Shown here in pieces: positions 45,280-57,600 of a DNA stretch of 64,000 nt (position 1 is its first letter; every line of letters starts with the position of its first letter). Source of the stretch: Papio anubis (lineage: Eukaryota; Chordata; Mammalia; Primates; Cercopithecidae). The translations under genes and the position numbers were made by a program. The stretch lies in assembly GCF_008728515.1 (NCBI RefSeq), contig NC_044984.1:95465181-95529180 (forward strand), in the 5' to 3' direction. The notes below the pieces were generated by a model that ran no database searches, was not told the DNA's origin, and saw only the letters and a list, made by a program, of their open reading frames with translations.

Positions 45280-45405
45280 TCACAAACGAGTCCCATTGCT
45301 CTTGCCACTCTGATCTGAGAAGTTCAATTCAATGTGGTTGAAAGCAGGATTATCAGTTCCACCATCTTCCATTGGATGCGATTTATAGTTTAAAACATGC
45401 TTCTT
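45280..45405 (-). CDS. SLC5A8: SLC5A8 last coding exon (cytosolic tail, PDZ motif)
   Basis: Read on the - strand, the exon encodes KKHVLNYKSHPMEDGGTDNP, then AFNHIELNFSDQSGKSNGTRL and a stop (TGA at 45282-45280). It is the cytosolic C-terminus of sodium-coupled monocarboxylate transporter 1, which imports lactate, pyruvate, butyrate and nicotinate with Na+ at the apical membrane of colon and kidney cells. The final TRL is a class I PDZ ligand; SMCT1 is known to bind PDZK1 through its tail. The acceptor is TTTTCTTTTAG. The phase is 0, matching the upstream exon. From memory the human protein reads IELNSDQ here, so the extra F would be worth checking. Confidence 0.95.
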   Translation of the reverse strand, partial: KKHVLNYKSHPMEDGGTDNPAFNHIELNFSDQSGKSNGTRL

Positions 45406-46157
45406 CTAAAAGAAAATGTTAACATGGTGATTAGGGGAAAAAAAGAAGCTCTTCATTCATGTAATTCTAAATAATTGTTCCTACTATTTTGATTTCTCTA
45501 CATCAGCTTTCTAATCTACTGAGGGAGAGAAATATAGAACGGGTATACTTCCTCAGAGGGTAGATACTCAACAGATACAGGTTATCAGAAGATAGATATA
45601 AAATGGCCCATCAGACAATAGATAAACAACAGATTTACGTTATCAGAGGATAGACAGATATACAGAGAGAAATAACAGATACAGGTTATCAGCGGATAGA
45701 CAGATATAGAGAGATATACAACAGACACAGGTTATCAGAGGATAGATAGATATTTGGAGAGATACAGATTATCAGAGGATAGACAGATTTAGAGAAATAT
45801 ACAACAGGTATAGCTCATCAGAGAATAGAGGGATATACAACAGTTATAGGTTATCAGAGGATAGAGAGATATACAACAGATGCAGATCATCAAAGGAAAG
45901 AGGATATACAACAGATATAGCTCATCGGAGGGTAGACAGATAAACAATAGGTATAGTGTATCAGAGGATATGGAGCTATAAAACAGATATAGATCACCAT
46001 AGGATAGAGAGCTGTCCAACATATATAGATCAGATTATATAGGGTCTATACCTTTCTTGTCCATCACTTTTCAAGAAAGAGGCTGAGGACTAACTAGTGT
46101 TCTATCCAGGTAATAAAGCCCAGTTTCCTAACTCATGGTAAAAGAAAGCCAACTCAC
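45406..46157 (-). other. Last SLC5A8 intron, mostly minisatellite
   Basis: A phase-0 intron of 752 bp with GTGAGT donor and TTTTAG acceptor on the - strand. About 480 bp of it is the minisatellite listed next. Confidence 0.9.
45550..46035. repeat. Diverged minisatellite, ~36-46 bp unit
   Basis: About a dozen imperfect units built from GATATACAACAGATATAGGT, TATCAGAGGATAGA and an optional CAGATATAGAGA segment. ATCAGAGGATAG-like cores recur at roughly 36 or 46 base spacing. The chance frame on the - strand (46022-45789) has a matching 12-residue periodicity and is not a gene. Confidence 0.93.
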
Positions 46158-46237
46158 TTTCTTAAAAATATCAAAATTGGATAAAAAGTCCTCTTTGGTT
46201 AGTATATATCTGGGGTCTAAGTTCTGTTTTCTTCCTC
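46158..46237 (-). CDS. SLC5A8: SLC5A8 penultimate coding exon
   Basis: The 80-bp exon encodes (G)GRKQNLDPRYILTKEDFL, then SNFDIFKK, the cytosolic linker between the last membrane helix and the tail. Acceptor is TTTTTTCCAG and donor GTGAGT (revcomp of 46157-46151). It starts in phase 1 and ends in phase 0; the total of 27 codons with the shared Gly is exact. The sequence matches what I recall of human SMCT1 in this stretch. The exon is too short to be found as an independent open frame. Confidence 0.95.
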
Positions 46238-46467
46238 CTGGAAAAAAAAAAAAGTACATGACTTACGTTGTTAAAAAGGACACCAGTAACTACACAGAGA
46301 CATTCCATTATACAGGCATTTAACTGGTACACATTCAACTCCATACATTCATAAAACACAAAGAGAAAGGGAAACTTAAAAACGCTGATCACTTAGCCCA
46401 CAATTCCCCTTCCCTTAGTCAGCCCTGGGTCTTGAAAGCCTCTCACTATAATAAATATGAGTCTTGT

Positions 46468-46540
46468 CATATATATATATAAAATACATATATATAAAAT
46501 ATATATATATATATCTCTCTCACATATATGTATGTGAGAT
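46468..46540. repeat. (TA)n-rich microsatellite
   Basis: ATATATATATATAAAATACA followed by further TA runs and CTCTCTCACATATATGTATG. It is likely polymorphic. Confidence 0.9.
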
Positions 46541-46914
46541 AGAGCAAAAAACGCAAGCCAATTGCTTCATCTGGTACTCAACTAGAGAAACAGTCATCTG
46601 GCCCAATGCTGGTAGGGACACTGGTTTAAAAGCCCCCTCCATGCCATCAGTAAAATATCAAACCATCTGCCTCTGCTTCAGACAGTGGAGCTGCTTTTCC
46701 CCCACTTTCGTGGCTACAAATATACATGTCTATGAAGAAATGCAGGAAAGTCTGAACTGCTGAATAAATTATTTAAATGAAAATCAGTATGCTGACTGAT
46801 GTTTGATCCAAATCCTCTTCCTTAAGGTTTTCTTTACAAAAAAAAAAAAAAAACTATTCTGCTTTGGTATTTTTTGTGGATCAAAGAGGATGCTTTTAAA
46901 AATTGTGTACCTCA

Positions 46915-47095
46915 AAGAGTGGTCCTCATACTACCCTGACTCAAATCACTCAGAGAATGTACATAAAATGCAGATTCCCAGACTCTAGCCTGGACTGACC
47001 AAATTAGGACCTCTGCGGATAGGACCCCTGAAGCCTAATTTTTATAAAATTTCCAAGGGGATCCTTACGCCCTCTAAAGTTTAAGAATCACTACT
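46915..47095 (+). repeat. MER5-type hAT element
   Basis: GAGTGGTCCTCATACTACCC, AAAATGCAGATTCCCAGACT, CCTGAAGCCTAATTTTTATA and TAAAGTTTAAGAATCACTAC follow the MER5A pattern. Confidence 0.8.
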
Positions 47096-47782
47096 TTAGT
47101 ACAAATACTAGACTTTTAATTATGGGAACCTTTGCTGTTCTGGAGATAGAATCAATTTTAAACTAGTTCATGCAATGTTACTGAGTACCTGCTGTGTGCT
47201 GGAGATGCTGCTAGGTGCTAGAGAAACAGAGAAACAAAACAATCACTGTGCCCACAATTTGTGATCTCACTTAGGAAACGATTTGCCCCCATTTTCCTGA
47301 TGAAAACATAGCCTTCTGCATAGTAAAAATCAGGGGAGTGCTGAAACGCCAACCAAGTCTGCAAGGCCTGCACTCTTACGGGAGTTTTAGTATACTACAA
47401 TAGGTTTTAAAATCTGTTTCCCAAGGAACATCAAAATCGTGTGCTTCTCGACAGTTTTCAAGGTACTCACTGTTTCTGTGAAGTAGGAATAAGTTATCTG
47501 TGAAGTTAATGAAGTTGAAGTGTCTTTTATTACTGGACCCCAGTCACCGAGGTAGAGCATTACTTTTTGAAACAAAAGATATAGCTGTATATGGTTTTTC
47601 AGAATCGAAGCATTTAAAAGAAAAAAAAGGAGTACTCAAAGGAGGTACTCTGATACTCCACTTTCTTTTAAAAACTGAGCTAAATAAGGACCAAAGGGCA
47701 AATAGTACAGAGAGACTGGTTAGGTGTATTCCAGATCTGAAAAACTGAATGACTTCTGGGAAAAGATGAAAATCTGTCTTAA

Positions 47783-48079
47783 GACCGGGCATGGTGGCTC
47801 ATGCCTGTAATCCCAACAATTTGGGAGACCGAGGTGGTTGGATCACCTGAGGTCAGGAGTTCGAGACCAGCCTGGTCAATATGGTGGAACTCCATCTCTA
47901 CTAAAAATACAAAAATTAGCCAGGCATGGTGGTGCGCACCTGTAAACCCAGCTACTCGGGAAGCTGAGGCCAGAGAATCCCTTGAACACAGGAGGCAGAG
48001 TTTCCAGTGAGCCGAGATCGCACCACTGCACTCCAGCCTAGGCAAAAGAGTGAGACTCCATCTCAACAATAACAACAAA
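47783..48079 (+). repeat. Alu, full length
   Basis: GACCGGGCATGGTGGCTCAT to a CAATAACAACAAA tail. A perfect 14-bp target duplication AAAATCTGTCTTAA lies at 47769-47782 and 48080-48093. It is antisense to SLC5A8. Confidence 0.95.
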
Positions 48080-48093
48080 AAAATCTGTCTTAA

Positions 48094-48535
48094 AATATAT
48101 CAAACTGGACCAAAAAAATTAATAAACCTACCGTGCTGGGAATTTTATTTTTGAGAAAGAGCACAGTCCTTTTGGAAAAGAAAGAGAATATTTTCCAACA
48201 ACTGTTTGATAAATAATGGATAGCAACAAATTTTATAATTATAAATACAAGTGTCACAAAAGTTTGAGAGACAGTGCTATCCCAGTACCAAAAAAACATA
48301 AAATGATAGCAGGATTCTGTAAAGTGGCACAGTCCTGGCAACTTTGTAGCATGGAGCAAACAAAGACATGAGACATCCTTGAACACAGTGTACGATTTCT
48401 GACTAGTTGTAACACATGTTGAAGGAGGCAGTGCACCCTTCCCCTGGCATGGCTGCTATGGATGCATATGTGTGAGGGGATGCAGGGAGTCAGGGAGCCC
48501 AGCACATTTCACCAACTCCACACTACCCCGGCCCC
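48094..48535. other. Intronic stretch, unassigned
   Basis: The frames here on the - strand are chance. No repeat named. Confidence 0.5.
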
Positions 48536-48537
48536 AG

Positions 48538-48645
48538 CACTGTGATCTCTCACCTGGGTTACTGCAATAGCCTCTTCCCTGCCCTCGTTCCCCTACAGAC
48601 TATTCTCAAAACTGGATCAGAGCACTCCTTTGAGAATTATTGGAA
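48538..48645 (+). repeat. L2 fragment
   Basis: TGATCTCTCACCTGGGTTAC, TGCAATAGCCTCTTCCCTGC and CTGGATCAGAGCACTCCTTT are L2 landmarks. Confidence 0.7.
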
Positions 48646-48649
48646 AAGT

Positions 48650-49320
48650 AAGTGAAAAAATATCCCACATAGTAGACCTAAAAGACACAGAGATGAAAAA
48701 TAAGAGAGGAAAAAAACGAGAAAATTAGAGGAACTGTCCATGATTCTGATTCAAATGTTTGACTAATAGGAGTTCCCAGAGAGAGAACACAGAAAATTAT
48801 TTTTTAAAAAAAATAAAAATAAAAAGGAAGAAAAGAAAAGAAAAAAGAAAATGTCCAGAACTGAAGGACATGGATCTTCAGATTGAACGAGCCTTACTGA
48901 AGGCCTAGGCCAAGGCAGTCATTGTGAAAATGGGACACACGCAAAGTGTCAGCTGGTAGCATGGCACTGTCACAACAGCAACATAGCAAGCTAGAAAAAA
49001 ATTCAGACATCCTCTCAGAAAAAAGAAAAGTTCTTTTCAACCCTGGGAATTTCTACTCAAACAATCAATCAAGCATAAGATAGATTAAATAATTTTTTTC
49101 AGACACACAAAGTTTCCAAAACCTCTTCTTTTGTCTACTCATTCTTGAGAATATGCTACAGGATGTGTTCCATTCAATTAAGGGAGTAAATGAGAATGAG
49201 AAGTAATGAATATAGGCAGTAGAAAACCCAACACAGGAACAGGGCCCAAGAGAATTCACAGAATGAGGACAAAATGGAGTTCCAAGATAACAGTTCTATA
49301 GCAATCCCAGAGAGCAATTT
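48650..49320 (+). repeat. HAL1/L1M-like fragment
   Basis: Purine-rich text with AGGAGTTCCCAGAGAGAGAA, CAGAACTGAAGGACATGGAT and AGACACACAAAGTTTCCAAA, similar to HAL1/L1M ORF1-region sequence. It includes a (GAAAA) run at 48785-48850. Confidence 0.55.
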
Positions 49321-49539
49321 ATATACTATGTGTATCAAATTGATTTTTTAAAAATAAACATACTTTTTTAAAAAACGATAAACATCTGAAAAAAAAGCCT
49401 CCACACTATGTTTAGATATAACCTGTCTATGCTTCCTTACAGTTTATAAAGAATGAATATGGGACAATGTAAAGATCATAGCATATTGGGTTATTGTAAA
49501 AATATGTGTAAAATCCCTAACATTGAAGTTTTTTTCAAG

Positions 49540-49735
49540 CATCTTATTTTTGTCTTACAGCAACTTGTGAGATGGGCAGGTCAATTATTATTGTCCTCAT
49601 TTTACACATAAGAAAGCTGAGGCTCAGTGTAGCTATGTGACTTGCCCAAGTTCATGCAGGCCCTAAAGGGCAGAACCAAGATTCAAATAGAAATGAGTCT
49701 TCTGCTTTCTAGTCTAAGCCTTCAGATTTCCCATG
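49540..49735 (-). repeat. MIR SINE, antisense
   Basis: CATTTTACACATAAGAAAGC, TGAGGCTCAGTGTAGCTATG, TGACTTGCCCAAGTTCATGC and CAAGATTCAAATAGAAATGA follow complement MIR in order. Confidence 0.85.
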
Positions 49736-49866
49736 AGTAAAACAGAAGAAATAATTAAACTAGCTGTCAATAGGATCACAGTAAAATAACATAAAAAGCT
49801 ATAAAACAGATACAGTAAAAACTGATATAGAGGTAAATACAACAATACTAATGTTTAGATAGTTAC

Positions 49867-49970
49867 CTGTTGGTAAACTGACAAGCATCCCCACTAATAA
49901 TGTTACCAAAGTTCCAACAGTGCTGAAGTACAGATATGATAAAGAATACCAGTTATCCATCAGTGGAGTC
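49867..49970 (-). CDS. SLC5A8: SLC5A8 coding exon (last transmembrane helix)
   Basis: The 104-bp exon encodes (R)TPLMDNWYSLSYLYFSTVG, then TLVTLLVGMLVSLPT(G). The hydrophobic stretch SLSYLYFSTVGTLVTLLVGMLVSL is the C-terminal membrane helix of the SLC5 fold. The acceptor is CTCTCTTAG and the donor GTAACT (revcomp of 49866-49861), a slightly weak donor. It starts in phase 2 and ends in phase 1, both matching. No defect. Confidence 0.95.
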
Positions 49971-51262
49971 CTAAGAGAGCAAAAGCACAACTGTAAGATT
50001 TCATGTAATGCCACTAGCAACTACCAGTATATACCAGTGATTCTCATGGCAAGGTCAAAATATAATATTCAATAATGTTTTTAATGTCATAACCTGCTGT
50101 CCTAATTTTATCTTATCGGATCAGGAATTGAAAGTGAAATTTCACTTTGACTATATACTAAAATACTTGAAGGCCATGTTTATTCATTCAATTCTGCATG
50201 ATGTCCCAGGCACTGCTCTTGTGATTGGACAGTCAGCCATAAATAAGGCAGATAAACCATTTGACCCAGCAATCCCATTACTGGATATATAGCCAAAGGA
50301 AAATAAATGGTTCTACCAAAAAGACACATGCACTTATATGTTCATCACAGCACTATTCACAATAGCAAAGACATGGAATCAGCCTAGGTGCCCATCAATG
50401 GTGGACTGGACAAAGAAAATGTGGTACATTTCAACTTTGGTGAATCTGACAATTATGTGTCTTGGAGTTGCTCTTCTTGAGGACTATCTTTGTGACATTC
50501 TCTGTATTTCCTGAATTTGAATGTTGGCCTGCCTTGCTAGGTTGGGGAAGTTCTGGATAATATTCTGCAAAGTGTTTTCCAACTTGGTTCCATTCTCCCT
50601 GTCACTTTCAGGTACATCAATCAGATGTAGATTTGGTCTTTTAACATAGTCCTATATTTCTTAGAGGCTTTGCTCATTTCTTTTTACTCTTTTTTTTCTC
50701 TAAACTTCTCTTCTCGCTTCATTTCATTCATTTGATCTTCAATCACCGAAACCCTTTCTTGCAGTTGATCGAATCGGTTATTAAAGCTTGTGCATTTGTC
50801 ACATAGTTCTCGTGCCATGGTTTTCAGCTCTATCAGGTCATTTAAGGACTTCTCTTCATTGGTTATTCTAGTTAGCCATTCATCTAATCTTTTTTCAAGG
50901 TTTTTAGCTTCTTTGCGATGGGTTCGAACTTCTTCCTTTAGTGCGGAGAAGTTTGATCATCTGAAGCCTTCTCTCAACTCGTCAAAGTCATTCTCTGTCC
51001 AGCTTTGTTTGTTAACAAGGATACCCAGGAATTGAACTCACCTCTGCACCAAGCAGACCCAATAGACATCTACAGAACTCTCCACCCCAAATCAACAGAA
51101 TATACATACTTCTCAGCACCACATTGCACTTATTCCAAAATTGACCACGTAGTTGGAAGTAAAGAACTCCGCGGCAAATGTAAAAGAGCAGAAATTATAA
51201 CAAACTGTCTCTCAGACCACAGTGCAATCAAACTAAAACTTAGGATTAAGAAATTCACTCAA

Positions 51263-51542
51263 TGTAATCCCAGCACTTTGGGAGGCCAAGACGGGCGGAT
51301 CACGAGGTCAGGAGATTGAGCCCATCCTGGCTAACATGGTGAAACCCCGTCTCTACTAAAAAGTACAAAAAACTAGCCGGGTGAGGTGGCGGGCGCCTGT
51401 AGTCCCAGCTACTTGGGAGGCTGAGGCAGGAGAATGGCGTAAAACCCGGGAGGCGGAGCTTGCAGTGAGCTGAGATCCGGCCACTGCACTGCACTCCAGC
51501 CTGGGCAACAGAGCGAGACTCCATCTCAAACAAACAAAAAAA
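51263..51542 (+). repeat. Monkey-type AluY in the L1, slightly 5' truncated
   Basis: It begins directly at TGTAATCCCAGCACTTTGGG, so the first ~22 Alu bases are missing. The right arm reads GAGATCCGGCCACTGCACTG with an extra CTGCA duplication. A 15-bp target duplication AAGAAATTCACTCAA / AAGAAACTCACTCAA (51248-51262, 51543-51557) flanks it. Confidence 0.94.
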
Positions 51543-51620
51543 AAGAAACTCACTCAAAACTGCTCAACTACATGGAAACTGAACAACCTGCTCCTGAATG
51601 ACTACTGGGTACATAACAAA

Positions 51621-52181
51621 ATGAAGGCAGAAATAAAGATGTTCTTTGAAACCAATGAGAACAAAGATACAACATACCAGAATCTCTGGGACACATTTAA
51701 AGCAGTGTGTAGAGGGAAATTTTTAGCACTAAATGCCCACAAGAGAAAGCAGGAAAGATCTAAAATTGATACCCTAACATCACAATTAAAAGAACTACAG
51801 AAGCAAGAGCAAACACATTCAAAAGCTAGCAGAAGGCAAGAAATAACTAAGATCAGAGCAGAACTGAAGGAGATAGAGACACAAAAAACCCTTCAAAAAA
51901 TCAATGAGTCCAAGAGCTGGTTTTTTGAAAAGATCAACAAAATTGATAGACCACTAACAAGACTAATAAAGAAGAAAAGAGAGAAGAATCAAATCGACGC
52001 AATAAAAAATGATAAAGGGGATATCACCACCGACCTCACAGAAATACAAACTACCATCAGAGAATACTATAAACACCTCTATGCAAATAAACTAGAAAAT
52101 GTAGAAGAAATGGATAAATTCCTGGACACATACACTCTCCCAAGACTAAACCAGGAAGAAGTTGAATCCCTGAATACCTGA
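51621..52181 (+). pseudogene. L1 ORF2 fragment between endonuclease and RT
   Basis: A 186-codon open stretch begins inside ORF2 (FFETNENKDTTYQNLWDTF, VCRGKFLALNAHKRKQERSK, ESKSWFFEKINKIDRPLTRL). It is the linker after the endonuclease and before reverse transcriptase. A stop at the end (NTstop) interrupts the normal frame. It is a retrotransposon remnant, not a host gene. Confidence 0.9.
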
Positions 52182-52424
52182 ATAGACCAATAATAGGCTC
52201 TGAAATTGAGGCAATAATTAATAGCCTACCAACCAAAAAAAGTCCAGGCCAGATGGATTCACAGCCGAATTCTACCAGAAGTACAAGGAGCAGCTGGTAC
52301 CATTCCTTCTGAGACTATTCCAATCAATAGAAAAAGAGGGAATCCTTCCTAACTCATTTTATGAGGCCAACATCATCCTGACACCAAAGCCTGGCAGAGA
52401 CACAACAAAAAAAGAGAATTTTAG

Positions 52425-53874
<1,450 letters not shown>

Positions 53875-55239
53875 GATCTAATTAAACTAAAGAGCTTCTG
53901 CACAGCAAAAGAAACTACCATCAGAGTGAACAGGCAACCTATGGAATGGGAGAAAATTTTTGCAATCTACTCATCTGACAAAGGGCTAATATCCAGAACT
54001 TACAAAGAACTCAAACAAATTTAGAAGAAAAAAACAAACAACCCCATCAAAAAGTGGGCAAAGGATAGGAACAGACACTTCTCAAAAGAAGACATTTATG
54101 CAGCCAACAGACACATGAAAAAATGTTCATCATCACTCGCCATCAAAGAAATGCAAATCAAAGCCACAGTGAGATACCGTCTCACACCAGTTAGAATGGT
54201 GATCATTAAAAAGTCAGGAAACTACAGGTGCTGGAGAGGATGTGGAGAAATAGGAACACTTTTACACTGTTGGTGGGACTGTAAACTACTTCAACCATTG
54301 TGGAAGACAGTGTGGTGATTCCTCAAGGATCTAGAACTAGAAATACCATTTGACCCAGCCATCCCATTACTGGGTATATACCCAAAGGATTATAAATTAT
54401 GCTGCTATAAAGACACATGCACCCGTATGTTTGCTGCAGCACTACTCACAATAGCAAAGACTTGGAAACAACCCAAATGTCCATCAATGGATTAAGAAAA
54501 TGTGGCACATATACACCGTGGAATACTATGCAGCCATAAAAAAGGATAAGTTCATGTCCTTTGTAGGGGCATGGATGAAGCTGGAAACCATCATTCTCAG
54601 CAAACTATCGCAAGAACAGAAAACCAAACACCACATGTTCTCACTCATAGGTGGGAACTGAACAATGAGAACATTTGGACACAGGAAGGGGAACATCACA
54701 CACAGGGGCCTGTCATAGGATGGGAGGAGGGGGGAGGGATAGCATCAGGAGATATACCTGATGTAAATGACAAGTTAATGGGTGCAGCACACCAACATGG
54801 CACATGTATACATATGTAACAAACCTGCACATTGTGCACATGTACCCTAGAACTTAAAGTATAACAAAAACAAAAGAAAGGGTAAAAAAATAAAAATAAA
54901 GAAAAATTAAAGAAAAAAGAAAAAAAAAGGAAATGTGGTTCATATACACCATGGAACACCATGCAGCCATAAAAAAAGAACACAATCATGTCCTTTTCAG
55001 CAACATGGATGCAGCTGGAGGCCATTATCCTAAGCAAATTAATGCAGGCACAGAAAACCAAATACCACATGTTCTCACTTATAAGTAGGAGCTAAACATT
55101 GGGTACTTATGGACACAAAGAAGGGAACAATAGACACTGGGGATGACTAGAGGTTGAAGGGAGAGAGGCAAGAGTTTACCCCAGTAAGAAAGCTGCACAG
55201 GTATCTAAATAAAAGCTGAAATTATTTTTTAAACATAAG

Positions 55240-55745
55240 GTAAATAAGATTCCTGCTCACATAAAGTGTATATTCTAATGGAGAGATAAATACAATAAAC
55301 AAATTAATAAATATAATAATTTCCACTAGTAGAAAGCACTGTAAGGAAAATAAAACAAAATGATTTGCTATTAACAGGATGGAGAGGGAGGAACTACCCT
55401 ACAAGTGGTCAGAGAAAACCTTTGGGAATAAGTGACATTTGAACTGAGATCTAAGAAATGTTCTCAGATGTTCTCGAGGAAAGCATCTCAGAGACTAAAC
55501 ACAAGCTGACTGAGGCACAGTGAGAAGACAGTGATTACAGGATGAAAGATAGGCAGGGGACTTTTTGTGGGACTGGACATGAGTTGGAATTTTACTCTAC
55601 AGGCAATGGCACTCATTGCAATGTTTTAAGTGAAAGAGTAACATGAAAATTCTATGATCATTTCTACAATGATTGCTCTAGGATTCCACTTTCAGTTTTG
55701 ACAGCTGCTTGATTCAGACCAATCATTCTGCTGAGAACAACATAT
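55240..55745 (-). repeat. L2 LINE, antisense
   Basis: GTATATTCTAATGGAGAGAT, AGAAAGCACTGTAAGGAAAA, GTGACATTTGAACTGAGATC and GAGTTGGAATTTTACTCTAC follow complement L2. Confidence 0.75.
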
Positions 55746-55813
55746 AAAACCTGGGGCATGGGGAGGGAGGCAGGTTTTTGAAGATATCAGCGAGATAAAG
55801 ACAATGAGAATTT

Positions 55814-56095
55814 GGCTGGGCACGGTGGCTCATGCCTATAATCCCAGCACTTTGGGAGGCCAAGGCAGGTGGATAACCCGAGGTCAGGAGTTCGAGACCA
55901 GCCTGGCCAACATGGTGAAACCCCATCTCTACTAAAAATACAAAAATTGGCCAGGAGTCATGGCACATGCCTGTAATCTCAGCTACTTGGGAGGCTGAGG
56001 CACAAAAATCACTTGAACCCAGGAGGTGGAGGTTGCATTGAGCTAGAGCCTGGGCAACAGAACGAGACTCTGTCTCAAACAAAAACAAAAACAAA
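55814..56095 (+). repeat. Alu, right arm with internal deletion
   Basis: GGCTGGGCACGGTGGCTCAT to a CAAAAACAAAA tail, but the usual TGAGATCGTGCCACTGCACTCC part is missing between GCATTGAGCTAG and AGCCTGGGC. A target duplication ACAATGAGAATTT / ACAATGAGAACTT flanks it (55801-55813, 56096-56108). Confidence 0.94.
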
Positions 56096-56249
56096 ACAAT
56101 GAGAACTTGAGGTGTCAAGAGCCCAGACAGAAGGGGAACACATTGAGGTGAGCTAATGAAATTAAGAGAGTGTGATATTGAGCCAAAGACAGACAAAATA
56201 GAACAGACTAAAGAATTGAGAAATAGATCCACAGAAAAATAGTTACTTG

Positions 56250-56900
56250 GTTAACATTGTTTTCATCACCAGCACATTCAGCGGGGCAAAAGGGGAGTCT
56301 TTTCAATAAGTTTGAATTCAGTTTGGTTAACCGAATGTCCACATGGGGAAGAATAATCTTGATCACACCACCCACAGAAATCAATTCCAAAGTGGATTAC
56401 ACTTCCCAAATGGAAATGGTCAACAATAAAGCTTTTAAATGAAAAATTAGTGGAATATCTTTATGATTGCAGGATAGACAACGATTTCTCAACAAGACAC
56501 GTAAAGGACTAACTATATAGGAAAAAACTGAGAAACAGATATCAATTAAAATTAAGAGATTTTGACTGACAAAAAAAAATGTATCATTAAAAGAGTAAAA
56601 AGGCAACCCATGGAATGGGAGAAAAATATTTTCAAAACATATCTCATATCTAGAATACATCATGAACTCCTGTGTAAATAAGAAAAAGACAGAGGATCCA
56701 TTTCAAATGTACTAAAAACTCCATTTCAAATGGACTAAGTAGCAAAAGTAGATATCCAAATGGCCAACAAACAAATGAAAATGCATTTGACTTCATTAAT
56801 CATAAGCGAAACACAAATTAAAACCACAGCAAGCTACCAATGTAACCATCAAATATTGGAAACTTAAAAAAATCAATACTGAATCTAGGCAATCGAAACA
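56250..56900 (+). repeat. L1M ORF2 C-terminal fragment
   Basis: GGCAACCCATGGAATGGGAG, AAATATTTTCAAAACATATC, GATATCCAAATGGCCAACAA and GCGAAACACAAATTAAAACC follow the L1M order. The element is heavily diverged; the part before 56430 is uncertain. Confidence 0.65.
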
Positions 56901-57014
56901 ATTTGTATCTAGGCAACCAAAGGATCACACATTCAACCTACAGCTGGGTGACTCACAACCCTTGTGCTCCAGCCATACGGAACTAGGATGATTTTTCTAA
57001 GATGCCCTGATCCT

Positions 57015-57600
57015 TCAGTCCTTCAAGCCTTTGCACCTGTCGTTTCTTCATTCTGTGACACATACTCCTCCTTCCCTGTGTCCCTGTGCTCAATCCCGCC
57101 ACCCGACTAACTCCAGCCCATGGAATTCTCCTCTAAGAAGGTTTCCTTGACTCCAGTCAGGTAGACTTCCTCCTTCTGGCTCCCATGATACCCTGTGAAT
57201 ATTACTTACCACAATGCATGTTTTAATTTATTTTCTTGTCCAATCTCCCTTCTGGTGACAAGAATAACTTTCTAGATCTTCCCCTTCATCTAGCCAAACC
57301 TATGCATTCTTGAAGTAGTAGTACATCTCTGAAGTCTTAACGCTAACTTACACTCCAACTTTGTACTCACTCTTTTAACAAAAATGTATCAAGTATTTAT
57401 TATTTACTATGTCCTAGTTTTTATACTTAGCATGCTTACTGAGTTTATTGTTTTGTACATTCCCTCCAGCTAGATTAGAATTTTCTGGAAGGCAGGAAAC
57501 AGTGGCTGGGAGAGAAAGATTTTCTTCCATGGATACTAAATAAACGGTCAGCACAGGGCTGGGTACATAGTCCATGCTCAAAAATTCCTGTTTATTAAGC
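57015..57600 (+). repeat. L2 LINE 3' part, sense
   Basis: CTTCAAGCCTTTGCACCTGT, AAGGTTTCCTTGACTCCAGT, CACAATGCATGTTTTAATTT and the tail CAGGGCTGGGTACATAGTCC with ATGCTCAAAAATTCCTG follow L2 to its 3' end. Confidence 0.7.

Larger units (their letters stand above)
46238..49866 (-). other. SLC5A8 intron, 3.6 kb
   Basis: A phase-1 intron containing an AT microsatellite, MER5, Alu, L2, HAL1-like and MIR pieces listed separately. 46541-46910 and 47100-47780 hold no exon. A15 lies near 46838. Confidence 0.75.

Noticed and set aside
45550..46035. Regularly spaced repeats that could suggest a CRISPR array
   Set aside because: The units are contiguous and all parts repeat, so there are no unique spacers. 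It is a eukaryotic minisatellite in an intron.
54115..54318. 67-codon frame with CWRGCGEIGTLLHCWWDC
   Set aside because: It is the cysteine-rich C-terminus of L1 ORF2 in the same inverted L1.
55723..56232. 169-codon frame on the - strand
   Set aside because: Most of it is antisense Alu translation (QAGLELLTSGYPPALASQSA) joined to flanking intron.
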